Source: an uncultured Chromatiaceae bacterium
GTDB lineage: Bacteria > Pseudomonadota > Gammaproteobacteria > Chromatiales > Chromatiaceae
Direction of reading: 5' to 3'
Length of the DNA: 64,000 bases
NCBI GenBank assembly: GCA_937923175.1
Contig: CALALB010000009.1
Span: forward strand, 1 to 64,000
Positions 1 through 9,566 of this stretch are shown here, piece after piece (the stretch's first letter is position 1; each line of letters begins with the position of its first letter). The position numbers and the translations under genes are program-made. A model generated the notes under the pieces. That model saw only the letters and a program-made list of their open reading frames with translations, ran no database searches and was not told where the DNA came from.

Positions 1-216
1 AGCGGCAACTTTGGCTATAACGCCGCCACGGGTGAGTTCGGCGATATGATGGCCATGGGCGTGCTCGACCCGACCAAGGTTACCCGCACCGCCCTGCAAA
101 ACGCCGCCTCGGTCGCCGGCCTCATGATCACCACCGAGGCCCTGGTCGCCGAGGAACCCAAGGAAGAAGAAACGCCGGCGCCTGCAAGCAGCGGGATGGG
201 CGACACGGGGATGTAA
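1..216 (+). CDS. groEL: Chaperonin GroEL, C-terminal fragment (5' end outside window)
   Basis: Open frame from base 1: [57 protein letters not shown]...GMGDTGM*, the hallmark GroEL C-terminus; TAA at 214-216. Confidence 0.95.
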   Translation, partial: SGNFGYNAATGEFGDMMAMGVLDPTKVTRTALQNAASVAGLMITTEALVAEEPKEEETPAPASSGMGDTGM

Positions 217-255
217 TGCCCGCAAGCCCGCCTGGATGAGCAGGTACTCAAACCC

Positions 256-284
256 CAACCCCCCCTAAGGCGGGGGTTTTTTGT
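256..284 (+). terminator. Rho-independent terminator downstream of groEL
   Basis: aaccccccctaaggcgggggttttttg: GC-rich stem followed by a T tract, just after the groEL stop. Confidence 0.75.
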
Positions 285-303
285 TGCTTAGGGCGTTTGA
301 TAA

Positions 304-335
304 ATCCATTGGATTGAACCGGTTTGAGTCAATCC
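304..335. promoter_or_regulatory. Palindrome cluster upstream of soeA
   Basis: ATCCATTGGAT (304-314) overlapping GGATTGA-N11-TCAATCC (311-335), with AACCGGTT in the spacer; 30-80 bp before the soeA start. Confidence 0.35.
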
Positions 336-363
336 GGACTGGCGATTACAATCGCCGCTGTGT

Positions 364-3279
364 TTGTCTGGATTACAGGACACCCTAATGCAGGACCCCG
401 CAAGTCACCTGGATGGCTACACCGAGATCAAAGAGACTACCTGCTATATGTGCGCCTGCCGGTGCGGTATCCGCGTGCATCTGCGCGACGGCGAGGTACG
501 CTATATCGACGGAAATCCCAAGCATCCGCTCAATCAGGGGGTCATCTGCGCCAAGGGCAGCTCTGGGATTATGAAGCAATATTCTCCCGCGCGCCTGACC
601 CGGCCGCTTCGCCGCAAGCCAGGTGCCAAACGGGGGGAGGGTGCCTTTGAGCCGATCTCTTGGGACGAGGCCTTCGCTATCCTCACCGAACGTCTCAGCC
701 GGCTACGCGCCGAGGATCCCAAAGGATTCGCGCTCTTTACGGGGCGCGATCAGATGCAGGCCTTAACTGGACTCTTTGCCAAACAGTTTGGCACCCCCAA
801 TTATGCGGCGCACGGGGGCTTTTGCTCGGTCAATATGGCCGCCGGGCTGATTTATACGATCGGGGGGTCGTTTTGGGAGTTTGGGGGGCCAGACCTCGAG
901 CATGCCAAGCTGTTTGTGATGATCGGCACCGCCGAGGATCATCACTCAAATCCCCTGAAGATCGCGATCTCTAGGTTTAAACGCCGCGGCGGGCGCTTCA
1001 TCGCCATCAATCCGATCCGCACTGGCTATGCCGCGATCGCCGATGAATGGGTGCCGATCAAACCGGGGACCGATGGAGCGCTCCTGTTGGCAATCGCCCA
1101 TGAGCTCTTGGTTAAGGGGCTATTCGATCGGGATTTCTTGATCCGCTACACCAATGCTGCGGAACTGGTAATCGACGACCCAAGCCGCGCCGATCACGGG
1201 CTCTTTTATCGCGCAGAGATGCACGTCGAAAACGATTGCGTCGATCCTCAAAACAAGCTGTGGTGGGATCGTGCGATCAATGGGCCGATCAGCACCCATA
1301 CCCCCGGGGCTGAGCCGCGTTTGACTGGGCGTTATGTGTTGCCCGATGGCACCCCAGTGAAACCCGCCTTCCAGTTACTTAAGGAACGGCTGGAGCAATA
1401 TCCGCCCGAATGGGCTGCGCCGATTACAGGGATTGCAGCCGATACCATTCGCCGTTTGGCCCATGAGATGGGGGTAACGGCGCGCGATCATCGGATCGAG
1501 CTTCCCATCAAATGGACCGATTGTTGGGACGAGGAGCATGAATCGGTCACTGGTAACCCGGTCGCCTTTCATGCCATGCGCGGCCTGGCTGCCCATTCGA
1601 ATGGCTTTCAGACCATCCGCGCCCTAGGCGTGCTGATGACCCTGCTTGGCACCATCGATCGGCCGGGTGGGTTTCGCCATCGCGCACCCTTCCCTCGCCC
1701 GATCCCCCCTTGCCCAAAGCCGCCAGCGGGCGCCGAGGCCGTTCAGCCCAACACCCCCCTGGAGGGGATGCCCTTGGGCTGGCCAGCGCGTCCCGAGCAT
1801 CTCTTCGTCGATGAACAGGGCGAGGCGCTGCGCATCGACAAGGCCTTCTCCTGGGAATACCCGTTGGCAGTGCATGGGCTGATGCACGCTGTCATCACCA
1901 ATGCCTGGCGCGGCGATCCCTATCCCATCGACACCCTATTGTTATTCATGGCCAATATGGCCTGGAACTCGACCATGAATACGGTCGAGGTCCGCAAGAT
2001 GTTGGCCGATCAACACCCGAACGGCGAATACAGGATCCCTTTTTTGGTGGTCTGTGACACCTTTGCCTCAGAGACCGTGGCCTTTGCCGACCTGGTGTTG
2101 CCGGATACGACCTATCTCGAGCGCCATGATGTGCTCTCGATGCTCGATCGTCCGATCTCTGAATTCGATGGCCCGGTAGATGCCGTGCGCGTCCCTGTTC
2201 TGCCGCCCAAAGGCGAATGCAAGCCATTTCAGGAGGTCCTGATCGAGCTTGGCTGGCGTTTGGGGTTGCCCGCATTTACCAATCCGGATGGCAGCCGCAA
2301 ATATCGCGATTACCCTGACTTTATCATCAATTATGAGACCTCCCCGGGCTCAGGGATCGGCTTTTTGGCTGGTTGGCGGGGTAAGAATGGCGATCAGGTG
2401 CTCAAAGGCGAGCCCAATCCGCGTCAATGGGACATATATGCCCAAAACGGCTGTGTTTTTCATCATAAGCTGCCGCCGAGTTATCAATATATGCGCAATT
2501 GGAATCAGGGTTATCTCCACTGGGCGCGGGCGCATGGTCTGATCCGCTATACCGAACCGATCCTGATCCATCTCTATTCTGAGGTTTTGCAGCGTTTCCG
2601 GCTGGCTGCCCAGGGTAAATGGCCGGGGCGGAGACCGCCAGAACGGTTGCGCAAACGGGTCGAGACCTATTTCGATCCCCTGCCTTTTTATTACGAACCC
2701 TTAGAATGGCAATTGATCGACACCCAGAAATACCCACTGCGGGCGCTCACCCAGCGCCCGATGGCCATGTATCATTCCTGGGATAGCCAAAACGCCTGGT
2801 TAAGGCAGATCCACAGCCATAATTATCTCTTCATGAATCCTAAAATGGCGCAGGCCAATGGGCTTGAGGACGGCGATTGGATCTGGGTCGAGTCGCCCTG
2901 GGGCAAGGTGCGCTGTATGTGCCGGTTTTCCGAGGCCGTAGAGCCTGGGACGGTTTGGACCTGGAACGCCATCGGCAAGGCCGCCGGCGCCTGGGGCCTT
3001 GCCCCTGATGCCGATGAGGCGCGTAAGGGGTTTTTGTTGAATCATCTGATCGCCGAGGAACTTCCCGCTCATGAGTCAGCCGCGCATCCGGCCAACGGCG
3101 ATCCAGTGACTGGTCAGGCAGCCTGGTTCGATGTGCGCGTGCGGGTATATAAGGCGGCTGCCAATGAGCCCAAGGTTACTGCCCCTCAATTTAAGCCCAT
3201 GCCGCGTCTACCTGGTCAAGAGCCCAAACGCGGCAAATGGCAGGCCTATGTCGCAGGTCTATTCGGAAAGAATCCATGA
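364..3279 (+). CDS. soeA: Sulfite dehydrogenase (SoeABC-type) molybdopterin catalytic subunit; ATG alternative start at 388
   Basis: 971 aa; N-terminal CYMCACRCGIRVHL...GVICAKGSSGIMKQYSPARLTRPL [4Fe-4S]/Mo-bisMGD motifs; no Tat signal; followed by FeS and NrfD-like genes. Confidence 0.85.
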   Translation: MSGLQDTLMQDPASHLDGYTEIKETTCYMCACRCGIRVHLRDGEVRYIDGNPKHPLNQGVICAKGSSGIMKQYSPARLTRPLRRKPGAKRGEGAFEPISWDEAFAILTERLSRLRAEDPKGFALFTGRDQMQALTGLFAKQFGTPNYAAHGGFCSVNMAAGLIYTIGGSFWEFGGPDLEHAKLFVMIGTAEDHHSNPLKIAISRFKRRGGRFIAINPIRTGYAAIADEWVPIKPGTDGALLLAIAHELLVKGLFDRDFLIRYTNAAELVIDDPSRADHGLFYRAEMHVENDCVDPQNKLWWDRAINGPISTHTPGAEPRLTGRYVLPDGTPVKPAFQLLKERLEQYPPEWAAPITGIAADTIRRLAHEMGVTARDHRIELPIKWTDCWDEEHESVTGNPVAFHAMRGLAAHSNGFQTIRALGVLMTLLGTIDRPGGFRHRAPFPRPIPPCPKPPAGAEAVQPNTPLEGMPLGWPARPEHLFVDEQGEALRIDKAFSWEYPLAVHGLMHAVITNAWRGDPYPIDTLLLFMANMAWNSTMNTVEVRKMLADQHPNGEYRIPFLVVCDTFASETVAFADLVLPDTTYLERHDVLSMLDRPISEFDGPVDAVRVPVLPPKGECKPFQEVLIELGWRLGLPAFTNPDGSRKYRDYPDFIINYETSPGSGIGFLAGWRGKNGDQVLKGEPNPRQWDIYAQNGCVFHHKLPPSYQYMRNWNQGYLHWARAHGLIRYTEPILIHLYSEVLQRFRLAAQGKWPGRRPPERLRKRVETYFDPLPFYYEPLEWQLIDTQKYPLRALTQRPMAMYHSWDSQNAWLRQIHSHNYLFMNPKMAQANGLEDGDWIWVESPWGKVRCMCRFSEAVEPGTVWTWNAIGKAAGAWGLAPDADEARKGFLLNHLIAEELPAHESAAHPANGDPVTGQAAWFDVRVRVYKAAANEPKVTAPQFKPMPRLPGQEPKRGKWQAYVAGLFGKNP

Positions 3280-4007
3280 CCCAGCTGGCGCTTGTCATCG
3301 ACCTCAATGTCTGCGTGGGCTGTCATGCCTGTGTGACCTCATGCAAGGAATGGAATACCTCAGGCTGGGCAGGTCCTTTGACGGATTACAACCCCTATGA
3401 GGGCTCGCCGCGCGGGACCTTTTTCAATCGGGTCCAGACCTTCGAGGTGGGAACCTTCCCCAATACCGAGACGATTCATTTCCCTAAAAGCTGTCTGCAT
3501 TGCGAGGAGCCGCCCTGCGTGCCTGTCTGTCCCACCGGTGCCTCATATAAGCGCCCAGACAATGGGGTGGTGCTCGTCGATTACGATAAATGCATCGGCT
3601 GTAAATATTGCTCCTGGGCCTGCCCTTATGGGGCGCGCGAGCTCGACGAACAGCAAAAGGTGATGAAGAAATGCACCCTTTGTATCGACCGCATCACTGA
3701 CGAGAGTCTCCCTGAACGCGAACGCAAACCCGCCTGTGTCCTGGCCTGTCCGACCAATGCGCGCCTGTTCGGTGATATCCATGACCCGGATTCAGAGGTT
3801 TCAGTGGCGATCCGCGAGCGCGGCGGCTATCAACTCATGCCCGAATGGGGCACCAAGCCGGCCAATCACTATCTACCGCGGCGCAAGACCCAGCTCCATA
3901 TCCGGCCGGATGAGCTCACCCGCGTCGATAACCCCTGGCGCAAGGAAGACATCACGCCCTATACCGGCGAGGAAAGCATCGACGATGTGGCCTGGGCAGC
4001 AATCTGA
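3276..4007 (+). CDS. soeB: Sulfite dehydrogenase iron-sulfur subunit
   Basis: MTQLALVIDLNVCVGCHACVTSCKEWN... with multiple 4Fe-4S cysteine clusters; ATGA overlap with soeA stop. Confidence 0.85.
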   Translation: MTQLALVIDLNVCVGCHACVTSCKEWNTSGWAGPLTDYNPYEGSPRGTFFNRVQTFEVGTFPNTETIHFPKSCLHCEEPPCVPVCPTGASYKRPDNGVVLVDYDKCIGCKYCSWACPYGARELDEQQKVMKKCTLCIDRITDESLPERERKPACVLACPTNARLFGDIHDPDSEVSVAIRERGGYQLMPEWGTKPANHYLPRRKTQLHIRPDELTRVDNPWRKEDITPYTGEESIDDVAWAAI

Positions 4008-4058
4008 TCGGTTCTTGGGGGCGATGGCCCCTGCAACGGTCGGGGAGGCCGGGGCAAT

Positions 4059-4159
4059 CCGGAATCCAGAGCCACTGGACCCATCATGCCGGGTTGAGGG
4101 GGGGGAAGGGTCAGGGTGCTGGAGCACTGATGGTCTCGGTAGGGTACGCAACCCCTACC
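4059..4159. repeat. REP-like intergenic element between soeB and soeC, plus hairpin at 4138-4159
   Basis: CCGGAATCCAGAgccaCTGGACCC resembles the element at 60.03-60.12 kb; GGTAGGG-tacgcaac-CCCTACC hairpin. Confidence 0.45.
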
Positions 4160-4197
4160 TTCAATGATATTGCAGTCAATCTATCTAGATCCCGATT

Positions 4198-5175
4198 ATG
4201 CACCCAGCCTTATCCGTGATTCTCTTGACGACAGCGATCGGCGCCGGCCAGGGATTATTTTTGGCGATGATCACTGGCCAGCTTTATGCCATCGCCCATT
4301 TCCTGCCGGTCCAGGAGGGTCAGTTTTATGCCTTTGGGAGCTTGCTGGCGCTTGCCTTTTTGCTCGCCGGGCTTGGGGCGTCCTTTTTCCATCTAGGGCA
4401 TCCTGAGCGGGCCTGGCGCGCGATCGCCATGTGGCGAACCTCCTGGCTATCGCGTGAGGTGATCGTCTTGCCACTGGTCATGATCTTGGCCCTTGCCTAC
4501 GGCAGCGCCCATGCCTTCGGCTGGACGCGCCCCTTGTTTCAGATCGGCGAGTCACTCCAGGTTGATTTGAGCCTATTGCTTGGTATAGCAGGGACGATTG
4601 CGACCTTGGCCCTGTTTGTCTGTACCGCCATGATCTATGCCGCGGTGCGCTTCTTACAGGAGTGGCACACCCCTTTGACGGTCAGTAATTTTTTGTTTTT
4701 GGGCACCGCCTCGGGGTTTATGCTCGCCGCCGCCTATTCAGCCTATCTCGGAAATCCCCTGGTGACCTTTTATGGTACCTGGTCAGTGATCCTGACCCTC
4801 GTCGGGTTTATCTCGCGTTTCCTGCATCTGCGGCGCAATGATCGTTTAAAACCCAAAAGTACCCTCCAAACCGCGATCGGCATCCGGCACACCCAGATCG
4901 TCCAAAAGGCCCAGGGCGCAACCGGCGGGAGTTTTAATACCGGCGAGTTTTTTCATGGTCAGAACCCAAGGCTGGTGTATGCCCTGCGTTATCTCTATCT
5001 GACCCTGATCTTTCCGATCCCTGTGCTCTTGATCGGGCTGTCCTATGTCATCACCTCGCCCCGCCTGCCGATCCTTGCCTTTGGGATCCAGTTTTTGGGA
5101 CTGATGGTCGAACGCTGGGCCTTTTTTGCTGAGGCGCGCCATCCGCAAAACCTGTATTACCAATCGGTCGCTTGA
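4198..5175 (+). CDS. soeC: Sulfite dehydrogenase membrane anchor (DmsC/NrfD-like)
   Basis: 325 aa polytopic membrane protein following soeAB on the same strand. Confidence 0.8.
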   Translation: MHPALSVILLTTAIGAGQGLFLAMITGQLYAIAHFLPVQEGQFYAFGSLLALAFLLAGLGASFFHLGHPERAWRAIAMWRTSWLSREVIVLPLVMILALAYGSAHAFGWTRPLFQIGESLQVDLSLLLGIAGTIATLALFVCTAMIYAAVRFLQEWHTPLTVSNFLFLGTASGFMLAAAYSAYLGNPLVTFYGTWSVILTLVGFISRFLHLRRNDRLKPKSTLQTAIGIRHTQIVQKAQGATGGSFNTGEFFHGQNPRLVYALRYLYLTLIFPIPVLLIGLSYVITSPRLPILAFGIQFLGLMVERWAFFAEARHPQNLYYQSVA

Positions 5176-5657
5176 GATAATCCCTCCGGCCATTTAACCG
5201 GCTGGGGCTGACAATCCTCAGCCAGGATCTGCTCTAGACCGAATGGGTTGGCGGTGGGAAAGGTTACAGGCGGCAGGCAGCTCTCTTTATGGGCTCGCCT
5301 GACCGCATCTGGTAGACCAGCGGCGATGACCTCAGGCAAAGCCTGCCCGCAAGCTGGGTGGCCTGCAAGTTGCCCGATTTGCCCACTGTACCAGAGCCCA
5401 TGGAGCTGTGCCTGGCGCCTCAGGCGCTGGATACTGATGATCCATTGAAGTTAAGTCGATGCGCCGGCAGCGCGGTCAGGCGGCCATGCAACTCGGGTGC
5501 TCGCTATAGCCCAAGGCCTCAAACCCCGCGCTCAGGTGCCTAAGATCAAGGTCGTCGAAGCGCCGCGCCCGCCTAAGCTTTGCTAAGCCGCTTGGCTCAA
5601 GCGCCATGATTGGTCTCATACCGCCTGGCAGGTTCATTCATGGCAAACTCCTGTGGG

Positions 5658-7742
5658 TCATTGTGCCTCGGTTCCCTCGGACGTGCAGCCCTCGGGCCGA
5701 AAACAATGGCTCAGCTGGGACGGTCCTGGTGGCCAGAGCCCCTTGATCCGATTGGTTGCCTCAGGGCCAGAAAAGACCAGATAGCTATAGCGTCCATAAT
5801 GCGGCACCTTGCGCGCCAGAACCGGCAAGGCCTCGGGTAAACGAGTGGCCAGCCAAGCGAGAGGTTGCCCCTTGCGCATACCGACCAGGACGAGGCTCTC
5901 TCGCCCTGGATCAATCGCACCCTGGGGAAGGTCCAGCCGGCCCTGGGCGATATCCGGCCCAAGGCCCCCTGTCTCCTCAGCAAATACCGATAGATATCGA
6001 TTCTCCCACCCGAATAGCCAGACTGCGCGCTCGGCTGGAAGCTGGTTGAGCGCCCTATCCTCAGCGATCCCCCAGCCGGGATGGGTCGCAGCCCAGGATT
6101 CGGCCAAGGCACGATACTGGGTCTTTAAGGGCTCGGGTGCAGCCGCCGGGATGAGGAGCAACCCCCCTTCGGCACCGAGGATCGCGCTCAGGGTTGCCGG
6201 CCATTCCCCTGGGGTAAGGGCGCGAAAAAGCTCACAGTCTGGATCGAGGGTAAGGCGAAGCGGGGCCTGGTCGAGTGCTAGGTCAAGCTTACTTGTCCGG
6301 GTGCTCCCTTCGATCCAGTGCCTCAGCCGCTCACCCGACCCAAACTCGATTACGACTGGGATGGTCAGGGGAAAGGGCGGTTCGGATTGGATTTGGTCGA
6401 TCTGGGCGCTGAGCCGGTAACCTGCGGCAAAGGGCTCAAGGTGGACCTCAGTAAGCGCCAAATACGGCGCGCCGGGGCGTTCGATCCAGGCGTTGAAAAA
6501 ATCAGCGAGACTCTGACCGCTGACGTCCTCGAACGCCCGCCTAAGCTCGCCATAGCTGGCAATCCGAAAGCGATGCTCGGTATAAAAACGCCTCAGAGCC
6601 GCAAAAAACAGCTCATCCCCGAGCAGGCGGCGCAGCATGTGCCAGACCATGGACGCCTTGCCATAGCCGAGGGCCTGGGTGGCTGGGCTATGGCGCTGGA
6701 TAAACTGATCGAGGGGCAGGTCATGAGCCGACTGGACATAATCGGCATACTCTTTCAGGATCCCGCAGCGCAGCTCCCGACCGCGACCAGCCCGTTCGGC
6801 AAGCCAATAGTCGGCGAGATAATGGGTTAGCCCCTCGCTCCAGTTGCCTGAGCGATAGTCTACATAGACCCCATTGCCCCACCAGTTATGCAGGATCTCA
6901 TGGGGATAAGAGGTCTCCAGGATAAAGGGGAGACGGATCACCCGGGGTCCAAGCAGGGTGAATGAGGGCATCCCATAACCGGATTCCCAGAAATTCTCGA
7001 CCAATGCGAACTTGGCATATGGATAAGGCCCGATGAGTCCGGAATAGAGCCTAAGAAACTCAAGGGTCGCGGCGAGATAGCGCTCGGCCAGCCCGGGATC
7101 GGGCGCGCGCAGGTAGACCTCGGCGGCAAGGCCCTGAGCGAATCGGCGATAGATGGCAAACCGCCCGGCTACCAAATAAAGATCCTCCTGCGGCTGGGTC
7201 TCGCGCCAATGCGCCCGTCCGGTTTCGGGGTCGGTTTCCCCTCCACCTTGGGAGACTGCAACCCAACCCTTGGGCAATTCGACGCTAAGATCCAGGGCCT
7301 GGAGGCTGTCTGGGATGCGCGGATACCAGCCGCTTGCGCCATCCAAAAAGACTCCTTCCGGTCCGATGGTTCCAAGCGATTGATGACTGGTACGGCCGAG
7401 CCCCTCGCTGGTCTGCGCTAAGGGGTGGCGGATGATGCCGCGGTAGGTTAGGACCAGCTCGCCTGGTCCCGCTGAGGTAAGCCGATAGGCGCTCAGCTGT
7501 CCCTCAGTCCTGATGAACGTCAAACGGCCTTCGCCCTCGGCGACCTGGGGCGCAAGCCCTTGATGGAGGAGCACAAGCCAGTCGGTTCGATCAGCGGGCA
7601 GCCTTAACCGATCCCTAGCCTCGATCAGTCCTTCGGCTGGATCGAGACGAATCTCAAGCTGATGGGCGATGAGCGCCGCGGCAAGCGCGGGCTCAGCCAG
7701 CCAGGCGAGCGCTAAACATAAGCCGAGCACAAGATGTCTCAT
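5658..7742 (-). CDS. M1-family metallopeptidase with signal peptide
   Basis: MRHLVLGLCLALAWLAEPALA signal; zinc motif HEILHNWW(G)N with downstream NWSEGLTHYLADYW glutamate. Confidence 0.85.
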   Translation of the reverse strand: MRHLVLGLCLALAWLAEPALAAALIAHQLEIRLDPAEGLIEARDRLRLPADRTDWLVLLHQGLAPQVAEGEGRLTFIRTEGQLSAYRLTSAGPGELVLTYRGIIRHPLAQTSEGLGRTSHQSLGTIGPEGVFLDGASGWYPRIPDSLQALDLSVELPKGWVAVSQGGGETDPETGRAHWRETQPQEDLYLVAGRFAIYRRFAQGLAAEVYLRAPDPGLAERYLAATLEFLRLYSGLIGPYPYAKFALVENFWESGYGMPSFTLLGPRVIRLPFILETSYPHEILHNWWGNGVYVDYRSGNWSEGLTHYLADYWLAERAGRGRELRCGILKEYADYVQSAHDLPLDQFIQRHSPATQALGYGKASMVWHMLRRLLGDELFFAALRRFYTEHRFRIASYGELRRAFEDVSGQSLADFFNAWIERPGAPYLALTEVHLEPFAAGYRLSAQIDQIQSEPPFPLTIPVVIEFGSGERLRHWIEGSTRTSKLDLALDQAPLRLTLDPDCELFRALTPGEWPATLSAILGAEGGLLLIPAAAPEPLKTQYRALAESWAATHPGWGIAEDRALNQLPAERAVWLFGWENRYLSVFAEETGGLGPDIAQGRLDLPQGAIDPGRESLVLVGMRKGQPLAWLATRLPEALPVLARKVPHYGRYSYLVFSGPEATNRIKGLWPPGPSQLSHCFRPEGCTSEGTEAQ

Positions 7743-7859
7743 GATTGTTTCCTGAGCGACGAAAAACCGAGGCGGGCGGGTCATCTTTGCGTCATGATGA
7801 GTCCTTTGATGCCGCCGCGCGACCCCAAGACGATCGTCATGACCATGTGAGGAGCCTTC

Positions 7860-9014
7860 ATGCAGCATCCGCGTCTTAGCTTTATCCTACTCACCTCGAT
7901 CGCTGTCTCTAGCTGGGCCCAGACCGAGTCCAGCCGCTTAGGTGGGCTAGACCAGAGCAGTCTGCACCCGACCTGGGTGGTCGAGAGCGCCCAATTAAAC
8001 CCACTCGATGCGCTGATTCCGCGTCTATGCGACCGGCAAGTGGTCTTCATCGGCGAGCAGCACGACCGCTATGAGGATCATCTGACCCAAGCGGCTATTA
8101 TCCAGGGCCTGCAGCACTGCGGCAGACCCTTAGCGATCGGGATGGAGATGTTCCAGCAGCCATATCAGGAGGCGCTCGATGATTACAGGGCGGGGCGGAT
8201 CGATGAATCCGAGCTTTTGCGCCGCACTGAGTATTTTGACCGTTGGCGTTTCGATTATCGGCTCTATCGCCCAATCCTTGCCCTTGCCCGCGCTCACGGC
8301 ATCCCCCTCATCGCGCTGAATCTATCGGCTGAGCTTACCCGCAAGGTCGGCGACAGAGGGATCGCGGGTCTAAGTCCAGAGGAGCGCGTCCAGCTACCTG
8401 AGATCGACCGTTCCGATCCGGATTATCGCGCCCGTCTCCAGGAGGTCTTCCAGCGTCACCCTGCCGAGCAGCAGCGCAATTTTGAGCATTTTTTCGAGGT
8501 GCAGCTCCTCTGGGATGAGGGCATGGCCGAGCGCGCTGCACGTTATCTTGCCGAGCACCCAGATCACCTGATGGTGGTACTCAGCGGCAGCGGCCATCTC
8601 GAGTTTGGCCAGGGTATCCCAAAACGCCTAGCGCGGCGTTTGCCAGTGAGGATGGCGATCCTGCTCAATGGCAGCGAGCGCCGCTTAGATCCCGGGGTTG
8701 CCGATCTCTTTTTTTATCCTCCATCCATTGCCCTTCCATCCGCTGGTAAGCTGGGTGTACAGCTTGCCGACCGACCTGATTCCAAAGGCGGAATGGTCAT
8801 CCAGGGATTGACTGAGGACAGCGGGGCCCAGGCAGCAGGTCTAAAGGCCGGCGATCGGCTGCTTCGGATCGATGGACAGCTGATCCGCGACTATACCGAT
8901 GTGCGATTGGCCCTGCTCGATGCCCGGCCCGGCCAGCGGGTGCAGGTAGATTTGGCCCGCTCAGCCCTGCTTGGGGCGGATGAATACCTGACCCTCGAGG
9001 TCGAGCTGCGCTGA
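7860..9014 (+). CDS. ChaN-like iron/heme-regulated protein with C-terminal PDZ domain
   Basis: VVFIGEQHDRYEDHLTQ...IGMEMFQQPYQEALDDY ChaN-like core; C-terminal AAGLKAGDRLLRIDGQLIRDYTDVR PDZ-like segment. Confidence 0.75.
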   Translation: MQHPRLSFILLTSIAVSSWAQTESSRLGGLDQSSLHPTWVVESAQLNPLDALIPRLCDRQVVFIGEQHDRYEDHLTQAAIIQGLQHCGRPLAIGMEMFQQPYQEALDDYRAGRIDESELLRRTEYFDRWRFDYRLYRPILALARAHGIPLIALNLSAELTRKVGDRGIAGLSPEERVQLPEIDRSDPDYRARLQEVFQRHPAEQQRNFEHFFEVQLLWDEGMAERAARYLAEHPDHLMVVLSGSGHLEFGQGIPKRLARRLPVRMAILLNGSERRLDPGVADLFFYPPSIALPSAGKLGVQLADRPDSKGGMVIQGLTEDSGAQAAGLKAGDRLLRIDGQLIRDYTDVRLALLDARPGQRVQVDLARSALLGADEYLTLEVELR

Positions 9015-9035
9015 ACCCTTGAAGCGAGAGGGCGC

Positions 9036-9470
9036 TTAGCGGACCCAGTCGATCAGATTCAGGATCGGTTCGGCATCCTTGCCTGGGCCGATGACCCGCC
9101 CCCGCACGCTCTCGCCAGCACGAGCGACGCTTTCGCGATCGCCGGTGATCAGGGGATGCCAAGGGGGCAGGGGTTTACCCTCGGCCAGACGCCGATAGGC
9201 GCAGGTCTCGGGCAACCAGTTCGGCCAAGCAAGCGTCTTGGGGTCGAGCTGAATGCAGTCCGGCATCAGCCGGGCGCGTTCGGCATAACGGCGGCAGCGC
9301 GCGGTCTCAAGATCCAGGAGGGCGCAGGCGACACGCGAATAGATGATCCGCCCCGTCTCTTCATCCTCAAACTTTTCCAGACAGCATTTGCCGCAGCCAT
9401 CGCATAGCGACTCCCATTGTTCGGGGGTCAGTTCATCCAGGGGGGTGGTCTGCCAAAAATCTGGGTTCAT
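9036..9470 (-). CDS. YcgN/UPF0260-family cysteine-cluster protein
   Basis: FWQTTPLDELTPEQWESLCDGCGKCCLEKFEDEETG typical of the family. Confidence 0.85.
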   Translation of the reverse strand: MNPDFWQTTPLDELTPEQWESLCDGCGKCCLEKFEDEETGRIIYSRVACALLDLETARCRRYAERARLMPDCIQLDPKTLAWPNWLPETCAYRRLAEGKPLPPWHPLITGDRESVARAGESVRGRVIGPGKDAEPILNLIDWVR

Positions 9471-9566
9471 GGGCGCCGGATGGATGATTGATGGGAATGG
9501 GTTTTCAGGCTATCAAATCAACCGACTGGCCTGCTATGATCGCCTCCAGCTCGTATCCGTCAGACA

